Part shown: in pieces, positions 8,527-16,061 of the stretch
Layout of the letters: the number at the start of each line of letters is the position of its first letter
How positions within the stretch are numbered: the stretch's first letter is position 1
Assembly (NCBI RefSeq): GCF_004339725.1
Contig: NZ_SMGK01000003.1
Location: 255,380-319,379 of the forward strand
Length of the DNA stretch: 64,000 nucleotides
From: Acidipila rosea
Lineage (GTDB): Bacteria > Acidobacteriota > Terriglobia > Terriglobales > Acidobacteriaceae
Reading direction: 5' to 3'
Program-made: the position numbers and the translations under genes
Notes under the pieces: model-generated
Told to the model about the DNA's origin: nothing
Seen by the model: the letters and a program-made list of their open reading frames with translations, nothing else
The model's database searches: none

Positions 8527-9372
8527 TCAGTCAGGCTTTATCAGTCCATATTTCATTCCGATAAGATGCAAGCGGGACTTAACTTCCTGTGTTGCAGTTC
8601 TCCGCCGCTTCTTAAGTCTTTGAAGTAGAGAAAGCTTCCTCCAACTGTAAAAACCACGCTTTTGCCAGTCGAGAGAGATTCCAAGATTCTCTAAGTCAGG
8701 AACAGTTTCTTTAATCCATCCTCCCTTATGGAGGGCGCCAGTATGTAGATATTTGAAAGGTTCAGCACTCTCATCTACAAATGCAATTCGATCGTTGGAA
8801 TACTTAAACCTAAGTGAACCAAAGTACTCGGACAGCCACGGGTTTTCATGCTTGAGTACATATTTCCTAATACTTGATTTTTTCCAAAGAGCAGCTTGGA
8901 AAGAAAAACGGTCCTGACCTGGGCCCGCTATGAGGAAGAGGTTGTCGCGCAGCGCCTTGGTTTCTTTGATTGTTTTCATGTCTACCAGGTAGATCGCATC
9001 GAGGTTCTCCTCTATAAATGCAGAGTAGGCATCTCGTAAGTAGCGAAGATTGACCTCTTTCATGATGAAGTAGTCAATCATAATAAGAAGGATGTTCGGG
9101 GTCTTAACGTGTTCAAGGCCCGCATGGAAAGTCTTGCCAAAACTGCTTTGCTTTCCAGTCTGAGTACAAAGGATGTTCAGCCCTTCTAATGAAAACGACT
9201 TGTTCTCCGTGTTCAAGATGATGGGAAGAGTGCAATCCGGCCAGAACTTTTTTAGCAAAGTAAAGAATGGAAGCCAGCAATCTTCGTAATCATCACTCGA
9301 ACTGACGAATAAAGTAACGTCAGCCATGGGCAATTGGGACTGGGTCAAATCATCGAACTGAATTTTCTGCAT
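8527..9372 (-). CDS. putative glycosyltransferase or glycan-associated protein
   Basis: 281 residues, cytoplasmic, no signal peptide. The N-terminal pattern (VTLFVSSSDDYEDCWLPFF, then PIILNTENKSF) and the central LLIMIDYFIMKEVN, with an acidic residue after a hydrophobic strand, resemble a GT-A nucleotide-sugar-binding fold, but no clear DxD was identified. It is the last gene of a minus-strand three-gene block with a flippase and a GT-B-like protein. Base composition is visibly more AT-rich than the neighbours, which suggests acquisition by transfer. The glycosyltransferase call is inference from fold impression and context. Confidence 0.5.
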   Translation of the reverse strand: MQKIQFDDLTQSQLPMADVTLFVSSSDDYEDCWLPFFTLLKKFWPDCTLPIILNTENKSFSLEGLNILCTQTGKQSSFGKTFHAGLEHVKTPNILLIMIDYFIMKEVNLRYLRDAYSAFIEENLDAIYLVDMKTIKETKALRDNLFLIAGPGQDRFSFQAALWKKSSIRKYVLKHENPWLSEYFGSLRFKYSNDRIAFVDESAEPFKYLHTGALHKGGWIKETVPDLENLGISLDWQKRGFYSWRKLSLLQRLKKRRRTATQEVKSRLHLIGMKYGLIKPD

Positions 9373-9447
9373 CTAGCCTTCCTTTTCGTGAGCCAGTGTC
9401 CTACAAACTAAATTCCAAAAAATATCTTCCGCTTAAGATCCACTTTA

Positions 9448-10917
9448 TCAACCGACCTTTTGACTCTGTCTCCGGAAAAGTGATATCCACGGCTGGTACA
9501 CGGTCGTTCTGTAAAGAAGCCTATAAACCGCAACTGTAGTTGCACCGGCTAATGCGATGAGCATAGCCAGCCTGATTACCGGAATTACCAGATCCGAGGC
9601 GATTAAATATTTCTGCGTGAAGTATAGAAAAAAACCAACGATAAATGCACAAATCAATCCCGGAATCCAACTAGAGACGAGCGACCAGTAACTGCTTTTG
9701 AGCGAGCGGGCACTAATCAAATGCAGAGTGTTGGTTCTAATAACTTCAAGGCCAGCATAGACCAAGGCGACCGCGACGATGCCTTTGTGGGCAACCAATA
9801 AGACGCCTGCACCAAATGCTAGTGCAAAGGTAATTTGCACTAGCAACTTGCGGCGAAAGAGACTCAACACTTCTAGCTGGATGTTAGGGAGATGATAACT
9901 CGCATCTAGTGCAGCGACGACGCAGAGTACCTGGAAAACGGGTACGGCGGAAGTCCACTGACGCCCAAAGATGACCGGGATCACAGTAGGTGCAGCAACA
10001 CCTGCCCCTGCACAAAATGGAAGGATCAAGGCCATAAGTTGGCGCTCACTGGAGGTTAAGATCTTATGGCACTCGGCGAGACTCCGCTCTGCCGCGCGGG
10101 CGATAGTAGGGTGGAACACGCGTGTAAGACCCATTGAAAGGCTGTATCCCGGCTGCGTGCTCAGGGTGAGACTGCGATTGTAAATGCCAAGCAAAGTTGG
10201 GCTGACTAATCGTCCCATCAGAATAGTATCTAGTGAGCCGCCAAGAGCCTCTATTGAAGTAGTGAAGGATGCTTTACCGCCAAAGGTCCCTATATGTCTG
10301 TAATCTGCTCTTTTGAAGGTGGGCTTCATCGGGTGCGGCCTTGCGATATGGTACGCGATGGATCCAATTAATGGTTGCGAGACATTGCTGGCCACCAATG
10401 CCCACACGCCAAACCCTTTCATCGCCAAGGGAAGACCGAGCCCGAACGTAGAAAGCAAATATCCCAAAAAGTCACAGATCGCCAGATCGCGGATTCGAAA
10501 CTCACGTCTCAATAGTCCACCCGCAACTCCGGAAGATGCCTGAAAGATAAGGCTAAGACCAAAGGCAATGATGATTGGGGTTAGTCTGGGCTCGCGAAAA
10601 TATAGAGCTAAAAGTGGAGAGAGTGCACTAAGGAGTATGAACCCCCCGAATCCGGTTGCAAGGCTTAGCGAAAACGCCGCTCGAATATTTCCTTCGGTCA
10701 GCCCAGGTTTCTGAATGATTGCCCGGCCCATTCCCAATTGGGTAAAGTAGTTGGCCATACTGGCGCAAAGCATGGCCATGGCCGCCAACCCATAATCTCT
10801 GGGCTGCAGGAAGCGAGTTATAGTTGCCGAGGCTAGCAGTTGCATGCCAGCGGTCGAAATTGTAGATAGATAGCTCCATCGCAGGTGCGAGTGTCTGCTT
10901 TCGTCCATTTCACTCAC
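9448..10917 (-). CDS. lipopolysaccharide/O-antigen-type flippase (WzxC-like MOP family)
   Basis: 489-residue integral membrane protein with about 12-14 hydrophobic helices. The N-terminal half carries features seen in WzxC-type polysaccharide transporters: SATITRFLQPRDYGLAAMA, then GLLRREFRIRDLA. Such proteins move lipid-linked oligosaccharides across the inner membrane. Its start ATG overlaps the stop of the upstream glycosyltransferase (ATGA, 10914-10917), indicating translational coupling. The transported glycan is unknown; the neighbours suggest a surface polysaccharide. Confidence 0.85.
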   Translation of the reverse strand: MSEMDESRHSHLRWSYLSTISTAGMQLLASATITRFLQPRDYGLAAMAMLCASMANYFTQLGMGRAIIQKPGLTEGNIRAAFSLSLATGFGGFILLSALSPLLALYFREPRLTPIIIAFGLSLIFQASSGVAGGLLRREFRIRDLAICDFLGYLLSTFGLGLPLAMKGFGVWALVASNVSQPLIGSIAYHIARPHPMKPTFKRADYRHIGTFGGKASFTTSIEALGGSLDTILMGRLVSPTLLGIYNRSLTLSTQPGYSLSMGLTRVFHPTIARAAERSLAECHKILTSSERQLMALILPFCAGAGVAAPTVIPVIFGRQWTSAVPVFQVLCVVAALDASYHLPNIQLEVLSLFRRKLLVQITFALAFGAGVLLVAHKGIVAVALVYAGLEVIRTNTLHLISARSLKSSYWSLVSSWIPGLICAFIVGFFLYFTQKYLIASDLVIPVIRLAMLIALAGATTVAVYRLLYRTTVYQPWISLFRRQSQKVG

Positions 10918-12017
10918 AAATTATTCTCGGGAATCTGCTGCGACTTTGCGCGCTGGCGGCGGCAAGTTTCAAATGCGCGTCTGAATACCGCACGTGCTTC
11001 CAGATTTTCTAAGGCCCATGCCCGCGCAGCCAATCCGATGTCGGCTATTTCCTCTATAGGTAAACCCCTAAGATAGACAGCGACATCCAAAGCATCCTCG
11101 ATCGTATCCACGAGATATAGCCCGGGAGCCCTGCCTAGAACGACGTCCAAACCCTTGCGCCCATTTGTAATGAAGGGCACTCCTGAGCCTAAGGCAATCG
11201 GTAGTCGATCAGAGAAATAGAATGTAGAGTGAGGATAGAGATCCCATATGACGGACATCCTGGATAGCTGAATGACCTCAGCCTGGCTGCCGTAGGAGAT
11301 GGGACCCCTCGAGTTTGTTTTTCTGGGCCACCCCCGTCCAAACGCTGCAAAGCGATCTCCAAATAAGTGCGCAAACTTACGAGCAAGGCGAACGCGTTGC
11401 ATCGAGTCTGGCTGCTTGAATAATGACCGCCACTTAGTAGCGATGGTGCCGAACATTACGGCGTCATATTTGCTACCCAGCTTCAAAATGTCGATTGGTT
11501 CAGAGCCAAATCTTTCACGGTCAAAGCTTGACGGGGAGTAGTAAAAATGCGGGTGCACCCTAAGCTCGCTAAATAAGCGGCGAGGCATTCCCAGGCCGGT
11601 TGTCCAAAAGATGTCTGACTCTACATACAGAGTTTTGGTCGTAGGGGTGATTTTTTTATAGAAGCGGTCATAGGGGTCCCCTTCGTGGTAAGCAATAAGT
11701 GGCGAACTTCCGCAAGCGCGTATTGCACGAATGAATTCGGAACTCAGGGGGTATTCAGATGGGTGTTGCCAGAATATTATGTCTGGCTGGAAGGACCGTA
11801 CATGCGTCAGCAATGCTTCATGACAACGGGCTTGATTTCTGTCGCTTCTCCAGTCAGCTAAAAAGCTGTAAATTAAAAGCTCACCAATCGTCCCATCCTG
11901 AGCCATCTCGGCGAATGCTGCGCGGCCCCCGACTTGACGGCTTTCTTCGCGAAAATCACCCTCATTGGGCAGATAGAGAACCTTTGGACCCTTACCGTTC
12001 GTGAAGGCTGCTTGCAT
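10914..12017 (-). CDS. glycosyltransferase, GT-B type (CgeB/GT1-like C-terminal domain)
   Basis: 367-residue cytoplasmic protein. The C-terminal half has YPHSTFYFSDRLPIALGSGVPFITNG and GLYLVDTIEDA, which resemble the nucleotide-sugar-binding end of GT-B enzymes of the CgeB-like group. The N-terminal half is a Rossmann-like acceptor domain (KVLYLPNEGDFREE; PDIIFWQHPSEY). It is first in the three-gene block with the flippase, so surface glycan assembly is likely. Donor and acceptor are unknown. About 190 bp separate it from the next gene upstream, enough for a promoter. Confidence 0.7.
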   Translation of the reverse strand: MQAAFTNGKGPKVLYLPNEGDFREESRQVGGRAAFAEMAQDGTIGELLIYSFLADWRSDRNQARCHEALLTHVRSFQPDIIFWQHPSEYPLSSEFIRAIRACGSSPLIAYHEGDPYDRFYKKITPTTKTLYVESDIFWTTGLGMPRRLFSELRVHPHFYYSPSSFDRERFGSEPIDILKLGSKYDAVMFGTIATKWRSLFKQPDSMQRVRLARKFAHLFGDRFAAFGRGWPRKTNSRGPISYGSQAEVIQLSRMSVIWDLYPHSTFYFSDRLPIALGSGVPFITNGRKGLDVVLGRAPGLYLVDTIEDALDVAVYLRGLPIEEIADIGLAARAWALENLEARAVFRRAFETCRRQRAKSQQIPENNL

Positions 12018-12207
12018 ATACAGTGAAGACCTTCCTATCTTTCGATGGAATATTCAAGCACTGACAGGCACGATTCCGCATAATCACCCGCCTAGTGATG
12101 AAGACCTGATTACTTACTTGCTGAATGAGTAGTAGACCTTGAGTCTAACAGGGAGCACCTGCGTCACCCAAGTAATCGTGAGCTCTCAATATAAAAATCT
12201 GAGTGTC

Positions 12208-12921
12208 TTAATTTTGTGATGGATTGGACAGCCGTGCAATTTTGCGCAGCATCCCGAGTAAAAGATCGGCGTCATTTGCGTTCGGAGAGAGACGTCTTAC
12301 TAATCTGCGGACCTTTGTTTTGATCATGTCTTCTGCGCCACCCTTTACATACCCACTCGAGACCAACGTTTCATAGAGAAAAGCAGTTAGTCTTTCAAGC
12401 GTCGCCTGAGGCGCTGTTTCGCTTGTGCCATAGTCATGTGCGGCTGGTGATTGTCTGACCATTTCATAAAGACAGATTGCCACGGCCTGTCCCAGGTTCA
12501 TCGAGCTGTGTTCTTCGCGGGTAGGAATACGCACCAGCCAGTGGCAGTGGCTCATGTCTTCTATGGAAAGCCCTGTCTTCTCCGAGCCAAAGAGGAGTGC
12601 GGTTTTTGCTCCGGGATGCTGCCTGAGCAGGGGGGCTGCCTGCTCGAGGCGCAAGAGTGGGTGATGGAGTTCGCGGTCTTTTGCCGCGGTGGTGCCGACG
12701 ACCAGCGAGCAGTCGGCAACTGCCGCTGCAACCGATGTGAACTCCTGCGCCTCGGCCAGCAGCCTGGCAGCACCTACTGCGCTGCGGGCTTCGCGAAACG
12801 CGGCTTCATAAGGCTGGACGACGCGCAGCTGCGAGATGCCGAAGTTGCTCATGGCCCGTGCAGCTGCGCCTATATTTAGCGGGTTCCGCGTGCGGACCAG
12901 GACTACAATCAGCTCCGCCAT
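12208..12921 (-). CDS. trmJ: tRNA (cytidine/uridine-2'-O-)-methyltransferase TrmJ, SpoU family
   Basis: 237-residue SPOUT-fold RNA methyltransferase. SpoU motif 1 is RTRNPLNIGAAARAMSNFG (about 10-28), motif 2 is LLFGSEKTGLS, and motif 3 is SSMNLGQAVAICLYE; the AdoMet-binding trefoil knot is made by the last two. The extended C-terminal helical part fits TrmJ, which methylates the ribose at position 32 of tRNAs. The ATG at 12921 is used because it begins exactly at the family N terminus; the open frame further upstream lies inside the Rieske gene. The gene overlaps the 3' end of the upstream Rieske oxygenase by 13 bp. Confidence 0.88.
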   Translation of the reverse strand: MAELIVVLVRTRNPLNIGAAARAMSNFGISQLRVVQPYEAAFREARSAVGAARLLAEAQEFTSVAAAVADCSLVVGTTAAKDRELHHPLLRLEQAAPLLRQHPGAKTALLFGSEKTGLSIEDMSHCHWLVRIPTREEHSSMNLGQAVAICLYEMVRQSPAAHDYGTSETAPQATLERLTAFLYETLVSSGYVKGGAEDMIKTKVRRLVRRLSPNANDADLLLGMLRKIARLSNPSQN

Positions 12922-13994
12922 CGGAGGGTCACCGGGCCGTTGAGGGGATTTTTTACTTCGGCACCTGGAGCTGCGTCGAGGCGAGCCTGCTTGAGGGCGA
13001 AGTACCACTTGGCGGGGCGGTCGGCGTCATCGATCAGCATGAGGGCGGGATCGTAGCGCAGGCCCTCTGCCTGCTGGATCATGGTCAGCTGGTCCTGACC
13101 GACGAAGCGCCTGCCGAAGAATTTTGCGATTGCAGTGACAAAAGGAACGGCATAGAAGACGTTCCATGCGGCGTAGACATCAATCCTGCAGGTGCTCGCT
13201 GTCACGGGGGTCACGGTGGTGAGGCTCGAAAACCATTTTGCGCCGCAGCGGATCGTCTCATAACGCCGGTTGGGCAGCACGAAGTCGATGGTGGTTGTGA
13301 TCGGTTCGCCGTAGACGCCGAGCAGCTTGTAAGGGGCACTGTTTCCCGACGGCGCGTGAGCCGACATTCTGAAGCCCTGAGCGATCGGCTCGAAGTGCTT
13401 CTCCTTTTCGTGAATGCTGGCGCGCTTTCGCCACCACCAGGCCTGATGTACGAAGGGCCCGTGTGCCGGATCCATGAGGCCGATGATGCCGTGATCCACG
13501 TTGCAGGGCAGGTCGGCGGTCAGGTGTGCGCTCTTGAACCTGGCGCCGAATTTCGGGGCTTCCGGGATGGGCGGCAGAGTGGCTTCGCCCACGCGTATGC
13601 GTCCGGCGCCGGGCTGGGGTACGTAAACCCAGGCGTAGCCGTCGCGCTCTTCGCAGGGAAAGGCTCCGGCATAAATTTTGTGAGGATCGAGGGTGTCCTT
13701 CGAGGTAAGGGACGGAATCTCAAGGCACTGGCCGCTGACCGGCTCAAAGGCCCAGCCGTGGTACTTGCAGGTGAGCGCCTTGCCGTCGAACCAGCCGCAG
13801 GAGAGCGGGATGCCGCGATGGGGGCAGCTGTCACGCATCGCGAAGATGCGGCCGTCGTCCCTGCGTCCGAGTACCATCGGGATGCCGAGGAGCAGGGCCT
13901 TGACGACTGTCCTGCCCTGCAGAAGATCACTGCGCAGAGCAGGGTACCAGTCGTCATAGATCAGAGTTGCCGCGGGGCCGGCGAGGGTAGTCAT
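12909..13994 (-). CDS. Rieske [2Fe-2S] non-heme iron oxygenase
   Basis: 361-residue oxygenase subunit. The Rieske cluster ligands are Cys57-x-His59 (CPHRG) and Cys76-x2-His79 (CKYHGW). The mononuclear iron site is visible around 165-183 with the pattern DPAHGPFVH, like pheophorbide-a-oxygenase and related monooxygenases. A segment near the C terminus is hydrophobic (FYAVPFVTAIAKFFG) and might be membrane-associated, as in the PaO group. An electron-donating reductase is needed but is not encoded next to it. It lies between a conserved hypothetical gene (35 bp upstream) and trmJ (13-bp overlap). Substrate unknown. Confidence 0.85.
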   Translation of the reverse strand: MTTLAGPAATLIYDDWYPALRSDLLQGRTVVKALLLGIPMVLGRRDDGRIFAMRDSCPHRGIPLSCGWFDGKALTCKYHGWAFEPVSGQCLEIPSLTSKDTLDPHKIYAGAFPCEERDGYAWVYVPQPGAGRIRVGEATLPPIPEAPKFGARFKSAHLTADLPCNVDHGIIGLMDPAHGPFVHQAWWWRKRASIHEKEKHFEPIAQGFRMSAHAPSGNSAPYKLLGVYGEPITTTIDFVLPNRRYETIRCGAKWFSSLTTVTPVTASTCRIDVYAAWNVFYAVPFVTAIAKFFGRRFVGQDQLTMIQQAEGLRYDPALMLIDDADRPAKWYFALKQARLDAAPGAEVKNPLNGPVTLRWRS

Positions 13995-14029
13995 GAGATG
14001 ATCTTGCGCCGTGGGCGGAGCACCGGGCT

Positions 14030-14488
14030 TCAGTGGGTCTCGGCGGGCAGCTCCCATGCGGGAACCGGACGCTTTGCCGCCGGCAGATCACGGCCTTTGA
14101 CGCGGTCATACATGTAGACGTCGCTGGTCGTTCCAAGCGCCTGATTGTAAAAGCTTTCGGCACCGATCACCTCGGTCAGCTCCTCCTGAAACAGGTGGAG
14201 AGCCTTCAACCGATCCGCCGTCGCGGCGACGGTGATCTTGCTGTTGGTGAGCATTTTCTGAAAGCCGCGATCGAGGATATGGGCGATCTCACCCGCCAGC
14301 AGGACTCCGCTCTTGACGGTGAGAACAGCTCCCTGACCCTTCTCGGCCGGGGCGAGGACGGCAGCGCAGCCGTATTTGGCGACGAGCATTCCGTTTGCAC
14401 CCTGAGAGGCGGGACGAACATCAAACTGAAGACTGCGAAGACGGCTGACGATTTCGTCGAAGCTGAGTGGCTTGGTTTTCTTAGGCAT
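14030..14488 (-). CDS. conserved hypothetical protein, 152 aa
   Basis: 152 residues, soluble, no signal peptide or membrane segment. It opens MPKKTKPLSFDEIVSRLRSL, and the middle has alternating beta strands (AAVLAPAEKGQGAVLTV). The second half is helical with FQEELTEVIGAESFYNQALG. The start at 14488 is preferred because GGGAAG lies about 6 bp upstream; the ATG five codons earlier has no site. It is probably the first gene of an operon with the Rieske oxygenase (35-bp gap) and trmJ. No family or function was recognised. Confidence 0.65.
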   Translation of the reverse strand: MPKKTKPLSFDEIVSRLRSLQFDVRPASQGANGMLVAKYGCAAVLAPAEKGQGAVLTVKSGVLLAGEIAHILDRGFQKMLTNSKITVAATADRLKALHLFQEELTEVIGAESFYNQALGTTSDVYMYDRVKGRDLPAAKRPVPAWELPAETH

Positions 14489-14585
14489 TGGCTTCCCGTG
14501 CATTGCTGCAGCCGGTGCGTAAAAGCTACACTGGGAGCAGGCGGTCTTCTTCACTGTCGCATATTCAGAGGACGCGTTGCAACGA

Positions 14586-15533
14586 ATGGCTACCCTGACA
14601 GAAACATTGACCACTCGAACTTTAGGCACGACTATTGCCGAGCGCGTTGGCAACACGCCACTTATCCGGCTGGATCGGCTGACGGCGCACCTGCCCGGCG
14701 TGCTGATCGCCGGCAAGGCGGAGTGGGCGAACCCCGGCGGCTCCGTGAAGGACCGTGCGGCGTCGGCCATTGTGGACGCCGCCGAGCGCAAGGGGCTGCT
14801 GACGCCGGGTAAGCACCTGCTAGACGCAACCAGCGGGAATACTGGCATCGCCTACGCCATGCTGGGGGCTGCACGCGGGTTTGGGGTGACGCTCTGTATG
14901 CCTTCGAACGTCTCGCTGGAGCGCAAGAAGATCCTCCAGGCCTACGGCGCGGAGATTGTGTGGACGGATCCGAATGACGGCTCAGACGGGGCCATTCGCA
15001 AGGCGCGCGCGCTGGCGGCAGCGGAGCCGGAGAAGTACTACTACGCCGACCAGTATGGCAATGATGCCAACTGGCAGGCGCATTATCACTCTACGGCGAA
15101 CGAGATCTGGCAGCAGACGGACGGGCGGCTGACACACTTTGTGGCGGGACTCGGCACCAGCGGCACCTTCATGGGGACGACGCGACGGCTGAAGGAGCTG
15201 AACCCGGAGATCCAGTGCATTTCGATGCAGCCGGATTCACCTTTTAACGGGCTTGAGGGTTTGAAGCATATGGCGACCGCGATCGTGCCTCCGATCTATG
15301 ATCCGGCGCTGGCGGACCGCAACCTGGAGGTCGAGACGGAGGCCGCCTATGCCATGGCCAAGCGGCTGGCGCGGACGCAGGGGTTGCTAGTGGGGATTTC
15401 GGCTGCGGCTGCGGTGGTGGCGTCGCTGAAGATCGCCGAGGAAGAAGCTGCGCGCGGAAAAGAAGCGATTATCGTTACAATTCTATGTGACTCAGCTGAT
15501 AAATACCTGAGTGAACGGTTCTGGGAGGAGTGA
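14586..15533 (+). CDS. cysM: cysteine synthase, CysM type (CysO-thiocarboxylate-dependent class likely)
   Basis: 315-residue fold-type II PLP enzyme that makes cysteine by replacing an activated serine hydroxyl with sulfide or thiocarboxylate. The PLP lysine is Lys55 in NPGGSVKDRAA, the substrate loop is TSGNTGIAYAM, and the phosphate-binding loop is GLGTSGTFMGT. The segment GLEGLKHMATAIVPPIYDPA resembles mycobacterial CysM more than standard CysK. The next two genes encode a JAMM hydrolase and a CysO-like sulfur-carrier fusion, the partners of CysM in the CysO route, so that subtype is likely. A TTG at 14577 with AGAGGA 4 bp upstream is an alternative start. Confidence 0.85.
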   Translation: MATLTETLTTRTLGTTIAERVGNTPLIRLDRLTAHLPGVLIAGKAEWANPGGSVKDRAASAIVDAAERKGLLTPGKHLLDATSGNTGIAYAMLGAARGFGVTLCMPSNVSLERKKILQAYGAEIVWTDPNDGSDGAIRKARALAAAEPEKYYYADQYGNDANWQAHYHSTANEIWQQTDGRLTHFVAGLGTSGTFMGTTRRLKELNPEIQCISMQPDSPFNGLEGLKHMATAIVPPIYDPALADRNLEVETEAAYAMAKRLARTQGLLVGISAAAAVVASLKIAEEEAARGKEAIIVTILCDSADKYLSERFWEE

Positions 15534-15540
15534 GCGGCCA

Positions 15541-15993
15541 ATGCTGAAGTTGAGCGAGCAGGTCTATAGCGCGATGCGAACCCATGGGGAGGAAACCTAC
15601 CCTCATGAGTGTTGCGGCGTGCTGCTGGGCCGCTCCGAGGGCGACGTGAACTGCGTCGAAGATGCCGTCCGCGCCGGGAATACCCGCACGGATTCGGCCC
15701 ACAACCGCTACAACATCGCCCCGCAGGAACTGGTGAAGATACAGCGCCAGGGCCGTGAACGCGGGCTGGATATTGTTGGCTTCTACCACTCGCACCCGGA
15801 TCACCCGGCGCAGTGGTCTAAAACGGATTTTGCCGAGGCCCACTGGCTGGGCTGTTCGTATGTCATTACGTCTGTCCAGAAGGGCCGTGCCACCGTAACA
15901 AATTCCTTCCTGCTCACGGGCTCCGGCGAAGACGATAAAGCCTTTCTGGATGAGGCACTTGAAGTCGAGCGATGTAGCGTGGCTGCTCTCTGA
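15541..15993 (+). CDS. JAMM/MPN metallohydrolase, Mec-like, acting on sulfur-carrier protein
   Basis: 150-residue JAB1/MPN domain protein. The zinc site is complete: Glu23 in PHECCG and the JAMM motif His83-x-His85-x7-Ser93-x2-Asp96 (HSHPDHPAQWSKTD). In Mycobacterium the homologue Mec removes the newly made cysteine from the C terminus of CysO. It lies 7 bp after cysM and 68 bp before the sulfur-carrier fusion gene, so the three form one operon. Because the carrier here has its Gly-Gly inside a fusion protein, this hydrolase might also cut after that Gly-Gly; this is inference. Confidence 0.9.
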   Translation: MLKLSEQVYSAMRTHGEETYPHECCGVLLGRSEGDVNCVEDAVRAGNTRTDSAHNRYNIAPQELVKIQRQGRERGLDIVGFYHSHPDHPAQWSKTDFAEAHWLGCSYVITSVQKGRATVTNSFLLTGSGEDDKAFLDEALEVERCSVAAL

Positions 15994-16061
15994 TCAAGGG
16001 CGCTTTGCATCGCGGCGCCGTGTTTTCGCCTCTAAACAGACAGAAAAGGTTCCTGAAAGCC

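Noticed and set aside
12858-14117. Long plus-strand frame of about 419 codons
   Set aside because: It is the complement of the Rieske oxygenase and trmJ genes, whose catalytic motifs are intact.
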